From positions 1 through 32,964 of IMG/VR virus record IMGVR_UViG_3300025120_000266: 32,964 bases of DNA. One strand, given 5' to 3'. This document shows positions 1-9,316 of the stretch, piece after piece. The notes under the pieces were generated by a model. That model was not told the origin of the DNA, did no database searches, and worked only from the letters and a program-made list of their open reading frames with translations. Source of the stretch: a virus. How positions within the stretch are numbered: position 1 is the first letter of the stretch; each line of letters begins with the position of its first letter. Made by a program: the position numbers and the translations under genes.

Positions 1-185
1 CTACTGTAATTACTTACAATAGTGCAAACACAGCTACATTCACACACGCAAGTGTTGGATCAGCAGATTATGAAATGAGAGACTCTCTTCAAAACGCTAT
101 GACAGCAGCATTGGAGACATCGTGGACAAATGTCGTTGCAGCATACGCTCCACCTAAAGCAGTTTCAGCAATTACTGTAGCCTAA
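1..185 (+). CDS. Structural protein, C-terminal fragment (5' end outside window)
   Basis: An open frame runs in from the left edge (first full codon at 3) and stops with TAA at 183-185, giving about 60 C-terminal residues. The visible part contains the segment ADYEMRDSLQNAMTAALET followed by SWTNVV, a helix ending in a conserved-looking Trp. The next gene has a similar helix-plus-Trp near its own C terminus (FKETAESVLQSKWRDV), so the two may be paralogous virion proteins. The next start codon lies two bases after this stop, which indicates one transcription unit. The function is not recognisable; a capsid decoration or tail structural role is inferred only from position. Confidence 0.7.
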   Translation, partial: TVITYNSANTATFTHASVGSADYEMRDSLQNAMTAALETSWTNVVAAYAPPKAVSAITVA

Positions 186-187
186 TA

Positions 188-997
188 ATGGCAAAGTATG
201 TAGGAGTTCCCACACCTATTTTAGCAAGCTCTACTGCAACAGGGCCAGCTAAAGTGGTATACACAAATAGTGGAACAACAACTGCTGCGGCAGGCGGAAA
301 ACTTACGGACACTGGTGGTACACCTAACTTTACTACAAATGTAGTGGTGGGTGATTATGTGTTGGTAAATGAAACGGGTATCGCAGGATACCCAATAAGA
401 AGTTGGGCTAAAGTTACAGCTGTAGATAGTGATTCTGTACTTAGTATTTCGGGGCCTGGTGCTTCAGGTACTGCGGGATTATCTGCGAGTGGTACTGATT
501 ATGCAATCGTAACAGCTGCTAATGTTCGTAAAGCTGATTTATCAGGCGGAGGATTTTTAGCTAATGTAAAAGCGGGAGACATGTTGGTTAACACAACTAC
601 TAATTTAAACACTTTGGTTACTAAAGTTGTTAGTGATACTGAATTAGAAATGAGTGCTCCAGGTGCGGTAATTGTAGGAGATGGTTTCTTTTTATTATCT
701 ACTCGTGACGAGTGTAGTTATAAAGTTAGAGTGGATAACGCTACAATGATTAGAGGTAATGCTTCGGATGGAGAAACTACTATTCATTATAAAAAGTTAT
801 CAAGTACAAATCAAAAATTAGCTCTTACATTAGGAGACACTCCTTCAGCAGCCTTTGATGTATTCTCTACAAAGTTCAAAGAAACTGCAGAGTCTGTGCT
901 TCAAAGCAAATGGAGAGATGTCACAGTAACAATGCCTTACGTTACCTCTGATGGTACTCAAGGTGTTCAGTGGATTTCAGCATTTACTTGGTCGTAA
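188..997 (+). CDS. Probable virion structural protein with two beta modules
   Basis: A 269-aa protein rich in Gly, Thr, Val and Ala with alternating beta-type sequence and no signal peptide or membrane segment. Two related segments are visible, about residues 38-108 and 114-170. Each has a phenylalanine, a GD pair followed by hydrophobic residues (VVVGDYVLV; VKAGDMLVN), a V-x-x-V strand and a final hydrophobic strand. The C-terminal region (about 215-250) is a helix ending SKWRDV, similar to the end of the truncated gene upstream. The ATG at 188 sits two bases after the previous stop, and a strong terminator follows the gene. No named family is recognised; a capsid-associated or tail role is inferred from its place among structural genes. 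Confidence 0.75.
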   Translation: MAKYVGVPTPILASSTATGPAKVVYTNSGTTTAAAGGKLTDTGGTPNFTTNVVVGDYVLVNETGIAGYPIRSWAKVTAVDSDSVLSISGPGASGTAGLSASGTDYAIVTAANVRKADLSGGGFLANVKAGDMLVNTTTNLNTLVTKVVSDTELEMSAPGAVIVGDGFFLLSTRDECSYKVRVDNATMIRGNASDGETTIHYKKLSSTNQKLALTLGDTPSAAFDVFSTKFKETAESVLQSKWRDVTVTMPYVTSDGTQGVQWISAFTWS

Positions 998-1020
998 ACG
1001 CTTTATTTAATTAATAAAAG

Positions 1021-1056
1021 AGGGGCTTACAAAAAAAAGTAGGCCTCTTTTTTTTT
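1021..1056 (+). terminator. Rho-independent terminator
   Basis: AGGGGCTTAC (1021-1030) pairs with GTAGGCCTCT (1039-1048) around an eight-A loop, with two G-U wobbles, and is followed by an uninterrupted run of T to 1056. It lies 24 bases after the stop of the 269-aa gene and ends that transcription unit. The promoter-like box for the next unit begins three bases later. Confidence 0.9.
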
Positions 1057-1058
1057 GT

Positions 1059-1066
1059 TATCTTTG
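1059..1066 (+). promoter_or_regulatory. Bacteroidota-type -7 box (TATCTTTG)
   Basis: TATCTTTG matches the Bacteroidota sigma-ABfr -7 consensus TAnnTTTG exactly and lies directly after the terminator and 15 bases before the ATG at 1082. No clear TTTG -33 element is seen at the expected distance, where the terminator stem lies. The same octamer occurs before the GNAT gene at 10152. The terminator-then-promoter layout supports a new transcript starting here. Confidence 0.55.
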
Positions 1067-1081
1067 TAAAAAGATTTAGAT

Positions 1082-2149
1082 ATGCCTATTAATGACGTAA
1101 GAAATACAGTATTAGCTATTGCTAATAAAAATAACTACGGTTATATCTCTCCTCAAGATTTTAATCTGTACGCTAAACAAGCACAGCTTGATATGTTTGA
1201 AGATTATTTTTATTCATATAACAATTGGATAAACAGAGAAAACAATCGAAGTTCGGGTTCGGGTTATGCGGACATTATAAAAGGATTGGAAGAGGTTATT
1301 GATACTTTTTCGGTTCAAGCCTTCCTGCCAATTTTTAGTCAAAGTGCTATAGTTGCTCCTTCAGGGTTTGGGGGTAGTAATGTATATAGCTTACCTGAAA
1401 ATTATTATTTAATAAATAAATTATTTAGATACCCAACCGTTAGAATTTGTGGTACTACTACTTCATCAGTATTGGATACCTTAATAGATACTACTGCAAA
1501 TTTTTTAGCAGCAGGAGTTCAACCAGGAGATTTAGTTGTTAATCTTTCTGCAACAGGTATAACTCCATATCCAGCAACAGGTTTTCCTGGAATGCAATCA
1601 TGGGTAAACTATATTAACAACTCAGCACCAGGCAACCCTAATGACACAATTAGTCTTGCGGCAGACTTATTTAAAAACCCTGCAGGACTTGCTTCAGAGT
1701 CATATTGTATTTATGACGCAAATAATATAGTAGAAGTAGAAAGAGTAAGTCAAAGAAAAATTTTTAATCTTACAAGTTCTAATTTAACTAAGCCAACAAA
1801 ACAATATCCATGTTATGTTTTAGATGGTAATTTAATAACAGTTTATCCTACTACTTGGGATGGTTATAATATTCCGTTTACAATTGGAGATGTTATGGGG
1901 CCTTGTGATATTAAAGCACAATATATAAGATACCCTGCTGATCCAAGATGGACATGGTTTGGATTACCTGGAGGAGAACCTTTATTTAACGAAACAGCTC
2001 CTGATTATCAAGACTTTGAATTACCATTATCTGACGAACCTGCATTGATTGCAAAAATTTGTCAGTATGTAGGTATAGAAATTAGAGAAGCAGATGTATA
2101 TCAATTTGGAACAGGGGAAGAATCAGTAGACACTCAAGAAACAAGTTAA
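1082..2149 (+). CDS. Probable head-tail connector/adaptor or neck protein
   Basis: A 355-aa soluble protein. Residues 1-80 are mostly helical and aromatic-rich, followed by a beta-rich core beginning with a LPENYYLINKL segment. Residues about 132-212 form an insertion with the same layout as the modules of the 269-aa protein (LIDTTANFLAAGVQPGDLVV, then VNYI and TISLAADLF). The C-terminal part has repeated aromatic residues and an acidic end. It is the first gene after the terminator and is followed five bases later by another probable adaptor, then the nozzle-like protein. That order resembles the tail-tube A / tail-tube B order of podoviruses. The family was not recognised directly, so the adaptor role is inference from order and size. 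Confidence 0.6.
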   Translation: MPINDVRNTVLAIANKNNYGYISPQDFNLYAKQAQLDMFEDYFYSYNNWINRENNRSSGSGYADIIKGLEEVIDTFSVQAFLPIFSQSAIVAPSGFGGSNVYSLPENYYLINKLFRYPTVRICGTTTSSVLDTLIDTTANFLAAGVQPGDLVVNLSATGITPYPATGFPGMQSWVNYINNSAPGNPNDTISLAADLFKNPAGLASESYCIYDANNIVEVERVSQRKIFNLTSSNLTKPTKQYPCYVLDGNLITVYPTTWDGYNIPFTIGDVMGPCDIKAQYIRYPADPRWTWFGLPGGEPLFNETAPDYQDFELPLSDEPALIAKICQYVGIEIREADVYQFGTGEESVDTQETS

Positions 2150-2154
2150 TTATT

Positions 2155-3078
2155 ATGGCATATATAACAGATTACACATATTACGAAAACGATCAAGTCG
2201 TACCTACTGATTCCAATTGGGGTTCATATCAATATATATCTTTAGATGATATTGTGAATAATTTTATGTTGATGTTTCAAGGCAACAATGAATTAATTAA
2301 CAACATTAATAGATATCAAGTATTATTTCATGCAAAAAGAGCAATTCAAGAATTGAATTATGATGCGATGAAAGAAGTTAAAATATTACAACTACAAATA
2401 TGTGACCAACTTCGTTTTGTTTTACCACCAGATTATGTAAATTGGGTAAGAATATCTTTATATGAAAATGGAGTATTAAGGCCTTTAACGGAAAACATTC
2501 AAACTAATTGGAGTGGGGCGTATTTACAAGATCATAAATGTAGAATTTTATTTGACATATATGGAGATGTTCTAAAACCTCATGACTCTAAATTAGATAT
2601 AGATAGATTAGACGGTCAAAAACAAAGTATTTATTTAAATGAAAATAGTCCTTATAACAATCAAATGGGATGGTGTGTTGATGGTGTTTGGTGTTTTGAT
2701 TATTCCATCGGTTCTCGTTTTGGATTAAATACAGAGACCGCTAATTCTAACCCAACTTTTAGTATAAATAAAAAAGGAGGGGTTATTAATTTTAGTTCAG
2801 GAATGTCTGGAAAATTAGTAGTGTTAGAGTATGTTTCAGATGGAATGGAGAAAGGAGATGACATAAATGTAAGTGTAAATAAATTATTTGAAGAATATAT
2901 TTATGCAGCCATTAAGTTTGCTTTTTTAAATAACAGAATATCTGCACAGGAATATCTCGTAAACCGAGCTCGTAAAGACAAATCTTCTTTGTTAAGAAAT
3001 GCAAAGTTGAGACTAAGTAATATGCACCCTGGAAGACTTCTAATGAATTTAAGGGGACAAGCTAAATGGATAAAGTAA
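2155..3078 (+). CDS. Probable tail tubular / head-completion adaptor protein (gp11/gp4-like)
   Basis: A 307-aa protein with an N-terminal helical part containing RYQVLFHAKRAIQELNYDA, a beta segment LRFVLPPDYVNWVRISLYEN, and a helical C-terminal part (about 240-300). The helix - PPDYVNWVRI strand - long C-terminal helix pattern is what I associate with the adaptor proteins of short-tailed Bacteroidota phages. Such adaptors sit between portal and tail nozzle, like T7 gp11 or P22 gp4. The ATG follows the upstream stop by five bases with no Shine-Dalgarno sequence, and the nozzle-like gene begins one base after its stop. Assignment rests on remembered motif style and gene order, not on a search. 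Confidence 0.55.
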   Translation: MAYITDYTYYENDQVVPTDSNWGSYQYISLDDIVNNFMLMFQGNNELINNINRYQVLFHAKRAIQELNYDAMKEVKILQLQICDQLRFVLPPDYVNWVRISLYENGVLRPLTENIQTNWSGAYLQDHKCRILFDIYGDVLKPHDSKLDIDRLDGQKQSIYLNENSPYNNQMGWCVDGVWCFDYSIGSRFGLNTETANSNPTFSINKKGGVINFSSGMSGKLVVLEYVSDGMEKGDDINVSVNKLFEEYIYAAIKFAFLNNRISAQEYLVNRARKDKSSLLRNAKLRLSNMHPGRLLMNLRGQAKWIK

Positions 3079-3079
3079 T

Positions 3080-6000
3080 ATGTTAATACAAACTAATTTT
3101 ATTGCAGGTAAGATGAACAAAAGCGTTGATGAACGCTTGGTTCCTGTGGGAGAGTATGTAGACGCATTAAATGTGCGTTTAGGTTCTACTGAAACAACAG
3201 AAATAGGTGCTGTTGAAAATTCGAGAGGAAATACAGGGTTAACTGTTTTAGAATATTTAAACAACCCAATATCTCAAAGCTCTCGTTGTATTGGAGTTTA
3301 TGAAGATGGAATGCAAGAAACACTTTATTGGTTTGTTCATGATCCTGCTAATCCTGTATCGGCTTCTGGAAAGGTTGATTTAATAGTATCTTTTAATGTT
3401 AATACTGGTACTTTAATATATCACCTTGTAAGTGAAACTGTATTAAACTTTGATCCACAATATTTAATTACAGGGGTAAGTAAAATATCTGAACTTTTAT
3501 TTTTTACTGACGACAAAAACCCACCAAGATATATTAATAGAACAGGACAAAATGGTTCTAATTATCCAAGTGACGCTCCTGGTACACCTAATCCTTTAAA
3601 AGAAGAAGATATTAGTGTGATTGTAAAACCCCCTGGTTTTGAAAATGATAATACATTAGCATCTACAGAGCCTTTAGGAGCGCCTTACTTAGAGTTAGAA
3701 AATAATAATACCTCTGAGGATTATATGGAGGGGAGATTTTTATGTTTTGCTTATAGGTATAGATATGTAGACGGAGGTTATAGTGCTACGTCATTATTTA
3801 CTAACCCTGCTTTTGAGCCTAAAGAATTTAACTTTAGTTTAGAAAACTATCAGAATGACGGAATGATTAACCAGTTTAATCAAGTCAAGGTTTATTTTTC
3901 TACGGGTTCTAAAAGAGTAAAGGAGATTCAATTACTATATAAAGAAACAACATCTAATAATATTTACGTTGTAGACAGAATTAATAAAGCAGACTTAGGG
4001 GTTCCATCGGACACCTTTATTAATAGAACATTTAATAATCAAAAAATCCTTACAGTATTAGGTTCTGACGAGTTGTTAAGATTATATGATAATGTTCCTA
4101 AATTAGCAAAGGCTCAAACCATACAAGGTAATAGATTAATGTATGGTAATTTTGTGGATCAATATGATATTGTAAATCACAGCGGGAATGTTATAAACCC
4201 TAATTATAGTTTGCAACCTATATCTACTAATTTTGGAGCCGAAGATCTTCCTGTGAATTCTGCTTCTTCAGCTACCTATAGTATTGATCCTGCGGGAGCA
4301 CAAGCTATTACTGCTGGACAAATTAATTTTGATTTTTCTGTTATTCCTAATAATATTCCAGCGGGCACGATATTTAGTTTGCAATTTGTTGTTCAACATG
4401 TATTAGCAGTAGATCGTTCTCCTGTCACTCCTGGTGCTGATTTTGTTTCTACACTTCAACCTGACTTTAATGTTGTATTTACTTTTACTGCTCCCGTTAA
4501 CTATGCTACTCCCCAAGCGATGATTACGTCTGCAGACTTTTTGGGTGTGGTAGGTACATCGGCAAGTATTGTTGCATTATTACCTTCTAATCCCATTGCG
4601 TTGGCGGCTGCTCAAACAACAACTGATAGATATAATAATCAATTATCTACAGTTAACGCTCCTATTTCGACTAACTTAAATACTTTAGAGTTATTTAATA
4701 GTGCTATTACAGGGCAATGCCCAGCTGTTCCAATTGTTCCAAATCCTCCAATCGCTCCTGTATGTACACAAGAACCTTGGAGTATAACTACTACTGCAGG
4801 TAATAATGTAAACTTTACCTTAACAGCTGCTCAATATTATTTTGATGATGGCTTAGGTAATCCTAATAGTGTAACTAATCAATTTAATTATTATAGTTTT
4901 AAAGTTGCCGATTGTCAAGGTTCGTTCACTACAACTCCTGATACAGGAAGTTTACATAGTGATAGAGATTTTGAAGTAGGCATTGTATATATGGATAAGT
5001 TTGCAAGAGCTTCTACTGTGCTAACATCTCCTACAGATACGGTGTATTTCTCTCCGAGAACTATGACTACTAAAAATAAAATACAAGTTAACTTAGAAAA
5101 TGAGGTTCCGTTTTGGGCTGAAAAATATAAGTTTGTAGTAAAGCCAAGTCAAGGAGATTACAATACTATTTATTGTAACATGGTTTATCAACAGAGCGGG
5201 ACACCTGCTGGTATTGGGCCAGAACCTTTTACGACTGACAATGCAAGTTGGTGGTTTAGATTAGAAGGAGATGCTCAAAATTTAGTAAAAGTTGGAGACC
5301 AACTGACGGTAAAAATGGATTCTGTTGGAGCAACAGGAGAGAGAATAGTAACAGAAGTCTTGGATAAGGAAGCGTTGTATACAGGACAGATAGTGGCGGG
5401 GAGTTTAGCTGGGTTGTACATGAGATTAAAACCATCAGGGTGGCAGCCTAAAAATCCTAATGCGCCTGAAAATATACTATGCTCTACAACAAAAACTAAT
5501 AGTAGTAGTAATACAGGATGCAGTGATGCGTGTGATGTTATAACAGGTTGTGGGGTTAATAGTGCGGGTACTGCAGCACCAATAAGTGCGGGATCATCTA
5601 TATTTATCAAAGTAAGAAATAGAAGAGGTGGTGGTGGTGGATCGTGTAATGACTGTGAAATAAATTGGTCAAAAAGATTTCAAGCCTCTCAAGATTATAC
5701 ATCTATTCATGCATGTTTAATTGGGGAGCAGTTTGTTAATATGGTTAACGATAGCACTGCTACAACTGTAGATGAAATGGATATTTATTTTGATCCTGCA
5801 TTATATGGAGATGCTACTCAAGGTGGTAACGGTTTAACTAAACCAAGTTGCTCATGTTTTAATTCAGCATTATATGTTTTTGTAAATGCTGCGGGAGAGC
5901 AGTTTATTAGAAATACAGGGGCTATTCCTTTTTGTTGGGACTTTTACCCTTTTGATGGAGAGAAAGCAACTTTTCATTTAAAAGTAGAAATATCTTTTTC

Positions 6001-8044
6001 ACCAGGAATATTTTGTTTTGAGTCTGAAACACAAACAGCTGATCCTAATTTATTTTATGATGCTTCTGAATTATTAGATGTTAATATTCTTCCTAATGGC
6101 ACAAGGCTTCACAATGCAACTACAAAGTTTAATCCAACTTTACAAAATGAACTTATAAACCAAGGCTGTCAAGATACTCTTGGAAACTCTATACCTTGTC
6201 AAGACCAAGGTATAGGAACTCCTTTACGAACGGTTTTAGATTTTAAAAATTGTTTTGTATTTGGAAACGGGGTTGAGAGTTTTAGAATTGAAGACAGAAT
6301 AGATGCTAAAAGTTTTGATTTAGGTTCAAGGTTTTTAGCGGTATCAAATCAAGATTTTAAAGAGACAGATAGATTTGCAGGAATGACATATAGCGGAGTT
6401 TATAGTGATTCTGCAAATTCTAATAATCTTAATGAGTTTAATTTAGGACTTGTAAATTTTAAGGATTTAGAGAGTACATTTGGTCCTATTATGAAAATGT
6501 ATTCTCGTGAAACAGATATACTTATATTACAAGAAGATAGAATTTCATATGTATTGTCGGATAAAAATGTTGTAACCGACTCTACGGGTGGAGGAGCTAT
6601 TGTATCTGTGCCTGAAGTTTTAGGCCAACAAATTGCTCGAATAGAAGAGTTTGGTATTAGTTTTAATCCTGAAAGTTTTGCTTCATGGGGAGCTTCTATG
6701 TTTTTTACCGACACTAAAAGAAGTGCGGTATTAATGCTTCAAGGAGCCAGTTCTAACAGTGACCAACTGACTGAAATTTCTTCTTTTGGAATGAGGTCTT
6801 ATTTTAGAGATGAGTTTAACGCAGGTGTTACTAAACAAAAGTTAGGCGGTTATGATCCTTATATGGATGAGTATGTTTTAAGTTCTAATGATATTGGAGT
6901 TCCGATGCCTTTACAAGTAATACCTTGTGGGCAAGCGGTCACTCAATCTAATGCTATATCTCCTTTAGAATATGAAGTAAACTTAGGATCAGTTATAGGT
7001 CCAGTAACGGTTACTTATCAAGTCAATGCCCCCTTACAAATTGAAATACAATGGCCTATAGGGACGCTCATTACTTCTTTTGGGGCTAACACATCATCAA
7101 GTACAACTTTTCAAAAGACTGCATCAACACCCACTAATGCTAAAATAATTTTAACTCCTATTAATCCATCTACAGCACCTGTAGATTATACGGTTACTAT
7201 GGAGTGCCCACAAGAGCAGTCTTTACAATTAATAGAAGTGGTAGTTAACACAACTAATTATTTTGGCGAAAGTATCCATACTGAATTTAATTGGGATGAT
7301 ATTGCTAATGGTGGATCATCGTACAGTCCTTTACCTAATATGACTGCTGTTAATTTAAATAATTCTAACCCAACATCTTATTACAATAGTACGTTTGGAG
7401 TAAGGTCAGTAGGGGTATTCCCATATAGCGGTGCGGACATAACTTTACGAACTCGTAAAATATCTCCTGACACGTTTGACTTTAACCCTGCTATTCATAA
7501 GTTTAGAATATTATCATCTAACACATTATATAATAACACTCCTTCGGATATAGCAAGTTTATTGGCGGCTTCTTCAGTAGTTACAGGAATTACAAACCCA
7601 TCTCCAGGAGTTTTTCAATCTACTGAACCATTATTTAACATGCCTTTAGCTAATAATAAATTGTATTTAATTTGGGATTTAAGAGATGTGGTTAACGCTC
7701 AACTATGTTATAGTCCTCCACCCCTCACTGCTTTTGATGCATGTTGTAATTGTGATAACCCTTGTACTAAATGTGAGTTTGGGCCTCAAACATCTTCTTT
7801 TGGAGGTGCATGCTTAACTGATGTTAATGATTTTGGATCGAGTTCGTATTCATTTAATAATACAGGAGCAATACCTGTACTTGGAGACACAGTATTTTCT
7901 ACTCCACTTAACGATTGTAATCCTTTAGGAGGTTTTCTGTCAGGAGGTTTTTATATAGTATCCCCTGTTTCTCCATCGGTTTTACCAAAGCAATGGGTTC
8001 AGATTGGAGCAAACGGAGTGGTAATAGATTCAGGAACATGTTAA
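3080..8044 (+). CDS. Tail nozzle / stabilisation-like protein (P22 gp10 / T7 gp12 type)
   Basis: A 1654-aa virion protein. The N terminus (IQTNFIAGKMNKSVDERLVP, then DALNVRLGS) and the region about 1130-1290 have the repeated short-strand style of beta-propeller nozzle proteins such as P22 gp10. Examples in that region are RETDILILQEDRISYVLSDK, WGASMFFTDTKRSAV and GYDPYMDEYVLSSND. Residues about 730-785 contain another GD-type beta module. A GGGGGSCNDC stretch lies near 855, and a Cys-rich knot (CCNCDNPCTKC) near 1555 precedes a roughly 65-residue C-terminal module ending ANGVVIDSGTC. That module resembles both ends of the next protein. At 1654 aa it is two to three times longer than P22 gp10 or T7 gp12, so it probably carries extra surface domains. 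Confidence is good for tail protein, moderate for nozzle. Confidence 0.65.
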   Translation: MLIQTNFIAGKMNKSVDERLVPVGEYVDALNVRLGSTETTEIGAVENSRGNTGLTVLEYLNNPISQSSRCIGVYEDGMQETLYWFVHDPANPVSASGKVDLIVSFNVNTGTLIYHLVSETVLNFDPQYLITGVSKISELLFFTDDKNPPRYINRTGQNGSNYPSDAPGTPNPLKEEDISVIVKPPGFENDNTLASTEPLGAPYLELENNNTSEDYMEGRFLCFAYRYRYVDGGYSATSLFTNPAFEPKEFNFSLENYQNDGMINQFNQVKVYFSTGSKRVKEIQLLYKETTSNNIYVVDRINKADLGVPSDTFINRTFNNQKILTVLGSDELLRLYDNVPKLAKAQTIQGNRLMYGNFVDQYDIVNHSGNVINPNYSLQPISTNFGAEDLPVNSASSATYSIDPAGAQAITAGQINFDFSVIPNNIPAGTIFSLQFVVQHVLAVDRSPVTPGADFVSTLQPDFNVVFTFTAPVNYATPQAMITSADFLGVVGTSASIVALLPSNPIALAAAQTTTDRYNNQLSTVNAPISTNLNTLELFNSAITGQCPAVPIVPNPPIAPVCTQEPWSITTTAGNNVNFTLTAAQYYFDDGLGNPNSVTNQFNYYSFKVADCQGSFTTTPDTGSLHSDRDFEVGIVYMDKFARASTVLTSPTDTVYFSPRTMTTKNKIQVNLENEVPFWAEKYKFVVKPSQGDYNTIYCNMVYQQSGTPAGIGPEPFTTDNASWWFRLEGDAQNLVKVGDQLTVKMDSVGATGERIVTEVLDKEALYTGQIVAGSLAGLYMRLKPSGWQPKNPNAPENILCSTTKTNSSSNTGCSDACDVITGCGVNSAGTAAPISAGSSIFIKVRNRRGGGGGSCNDCEINWSKRFQASQDYTSIHACLIGEQFVNMVNDSTATTVDEMDIYFDPALYGDATQGGNGLTKPSCSCFNSALYVFVNAAGEQFIRNTGAIPFCWDFYPFDGEKATFHLKVEISFSPGIFCFESETQTADPNLFYDASELLDVNILPNGTRLHNATTKFNPTLQNELINQGCQDTLGNSIPCQDQGIGTPLRTVLDFKNCFVFGNGVESFRIEDRIDAKSFDLGSRFLAVSNQDFKETDRFAGMTYSGVYSDSANSNNLNEFNLGLVNFKDLESTFGPIMKMYSRETDILILQEDRISYVLSDKNVVTDSTGGGAIVSVPEVLGQQIARIEEFGISFNPESFASWGASMFFTDTKRSAVLMLQGASSNSDQLTEISSFGMRSYFRDEFNAGVTKQKLGGYDPYMDEYVLSSNDIGVPMPLQVIPCGQAVTQSNAISPLEYEVNLGSVIGPVTVTYQVNAPLQIEIQWPIGTLITSFGANTSSSTTFQKTASTPTNAKIILTPINPSTAPVDYTVTMECPQEQSLQLIEVVVNTTNYFGESIHTEFNWDDIANGGSSYSPLPNMTAVNLNNSNPTSYYNSTFGVRSVGVFPYSGADITLRTRKISPDTFDFNPAIHKFRILSSNTLYNNTPSDIASLLAASSVVTGITNPSPGVFQSTEPLFNMPLANNKLYLIWDLRDVVNAQLCYSPPPLTAFDACCNCDNPCTKCEFGPQTSSFGGACLTDVNDFGSSSYSFNNTGAIPVLGDTVFSTPLNDCNPLGGFLSGGFYIVSPVSPSVLPKQWVQIGANGVVIDSGTC

Positions 8045-8056
8045 AAATAAAATAAA

Positions 8057-9298
8057 ATGGCAACTTTAGTAAATGTATATTATGATGGTTTAACTTTTTC
8101 AAACGCAACAGGGATATTTACCGACTCATCTTTAACTATTTATGCAGCAGCAGGATGGTACGCTGAGTCAGGTATATATAGATATTGGGACGGGGCAGGA
8201 GTGTTAGGCCCTCCAACTACATGTCCTGTATGTCCTGTAAGTTGTGATGAAGTTATTAGTGGTGCTGGGCAACAAGGAACTTATTTATTAGAATTTGATG
8301 CTGGAGAAAAAACAGGGGCTGTAATTGTAATTTTTAATCCACAAGCTGTTCCTGATAGATGTCAATGGACTTATGATGGTGTAAGTGCTTCAGAATATTC
8401 TTCTCCTTCTGAAGGTTATTTACAAGGAGTAATTGGAGTTTACACAAATCCTCCAACTATCCGTAGTGGAACTACTGCTTGTGATCCTTCTACTACTCCT
8501 TGTGCGCTAAATCAACTAACAGAAGTTGGATTTGATTTTAGTACAGTAGTAAATTTAGGAGTAGGTGGTACACAAGTTGTAATAGACACTACAACAGGAT
8601 TGCTCGCATCTGTTCCTGCTCAAGCAATTGCAGCAGGACAAGATTATATAGTAATAGCAGATATAAATGGGGGGGCTGCTACTCTATCAACAAATGGAGT
8701 TGCTTATACAATTGCTACTGGTGCTCCTACTAATGACTGCTTCCCTTGTGGAGTTAATCCTATTTGTAATTCTAACGGTAGTAACGGGTTAACTTATACA
8801 GGAACAGAGTTTGAATATGACAATGTATTTAATACTTTTACTGCCACAGGAAACACAACAATTCTTGGCCCTTATACAAGTAATGCTTTAGGAGGCACAA
8901 CTTTGACAGCATCAGCTCCTGGTAATTGTATGATGGTAATTCCTAAACCTAATCCATTTCCTACAGCAATTAATTTACAAATGGATGGTCCTTGCGGAGG
9001 TACAGCTTGGAGCGTAACTTTAAATTGTCCTAATGCTTTAAATGACTTTTCTTGTAAACCCCATCCAATGTCTTGTGGAGATACTTTAACAGACGTTATG
9101 TTTACTGCTCATGTGGGAAATACTACAGGATTTTCTCCAGGAATAACTGTAAATGATTGGGCTTTTGCAGATGTTAATGGTGTAAACCCAAAACCAGCGG
9201 GGATATACGGAGTAGATATAGGAGGAGTAATAAATTGTGTAACGGTTAGTGCAAATGGAGTTGTAACTGCTGTATCAGTATGTACAACAACGTGTTAA
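8057..9298 (+). CDS. Cys-rich tail surface / fibre-like protein
   Basis: A 413-aa beta-rich, Gly/Thr-rich protein with many cysteines (CPVCPVSC near 55-62, then scattered pairs) and no membrane segment or signal peptide. The N-terminal 50 residues (YYDGLTFSNATGIFTDSSLT, then WYAESGIYR) and the C-terminal 80 residues (ending VSANGVVTAVSVC) resemble the C-terminal module of the preceding nozzle-like protein. The middle looks like one or more immunoglobulin-like beta domains. The start codon is 12 bases after the upstream stop in A-rich sequence. I infer a virion-surface or receptor-contact role from the module sharing and position; no enzymatic motif is visible. Confidence 0.6.
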   Translation: MATLVNVYYDGLTFSNATGIFTDSSLTIYAAAGWYAESGIYRYWDGAGVLGPPTTCPVCPVSCDEVISGAGQQGTYLLEFDAGEKTGAVIVIFNPQAVPDRCQWTYDGVSASEYSSPSEGYLQGVIGVYTNPPTIRSGTTACDPSTTPCALNQLTEVGFDFSTVVNLGVGGTQVVIDTTTGLLASVPAQAIAAGQDYIVIADINGGAATLSTNGVAYTIATGAPTNDCFPCGVNPICNSNGSNGLTYTGTEFEYDNVFNTFTATGNTTILGPYTSNALGGTTLTASAPGNCMMVIPKPNPFPTAINLQMDGPCGGTAWSVTLNCPNALNDFSCKPHPMSCGDTLTDVMFTAHVGNTTGFSPGITVNDWAFADVNGVNPKPAGIYGVDIGGVINCVTVSANGVVTAVSVCTTTC

Positions 9299-9316
9299 TA
9301 AATAAAAATAATAATT

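Noticed and set aside
8044-8057. Programmed frameshift joining the 1654-aa and 413-aa proteins
   Set aside because: The genes are separated by a stop, a 12-base A-rich spacer and a proper ATG; no slippery heptamer plus structure is seen.
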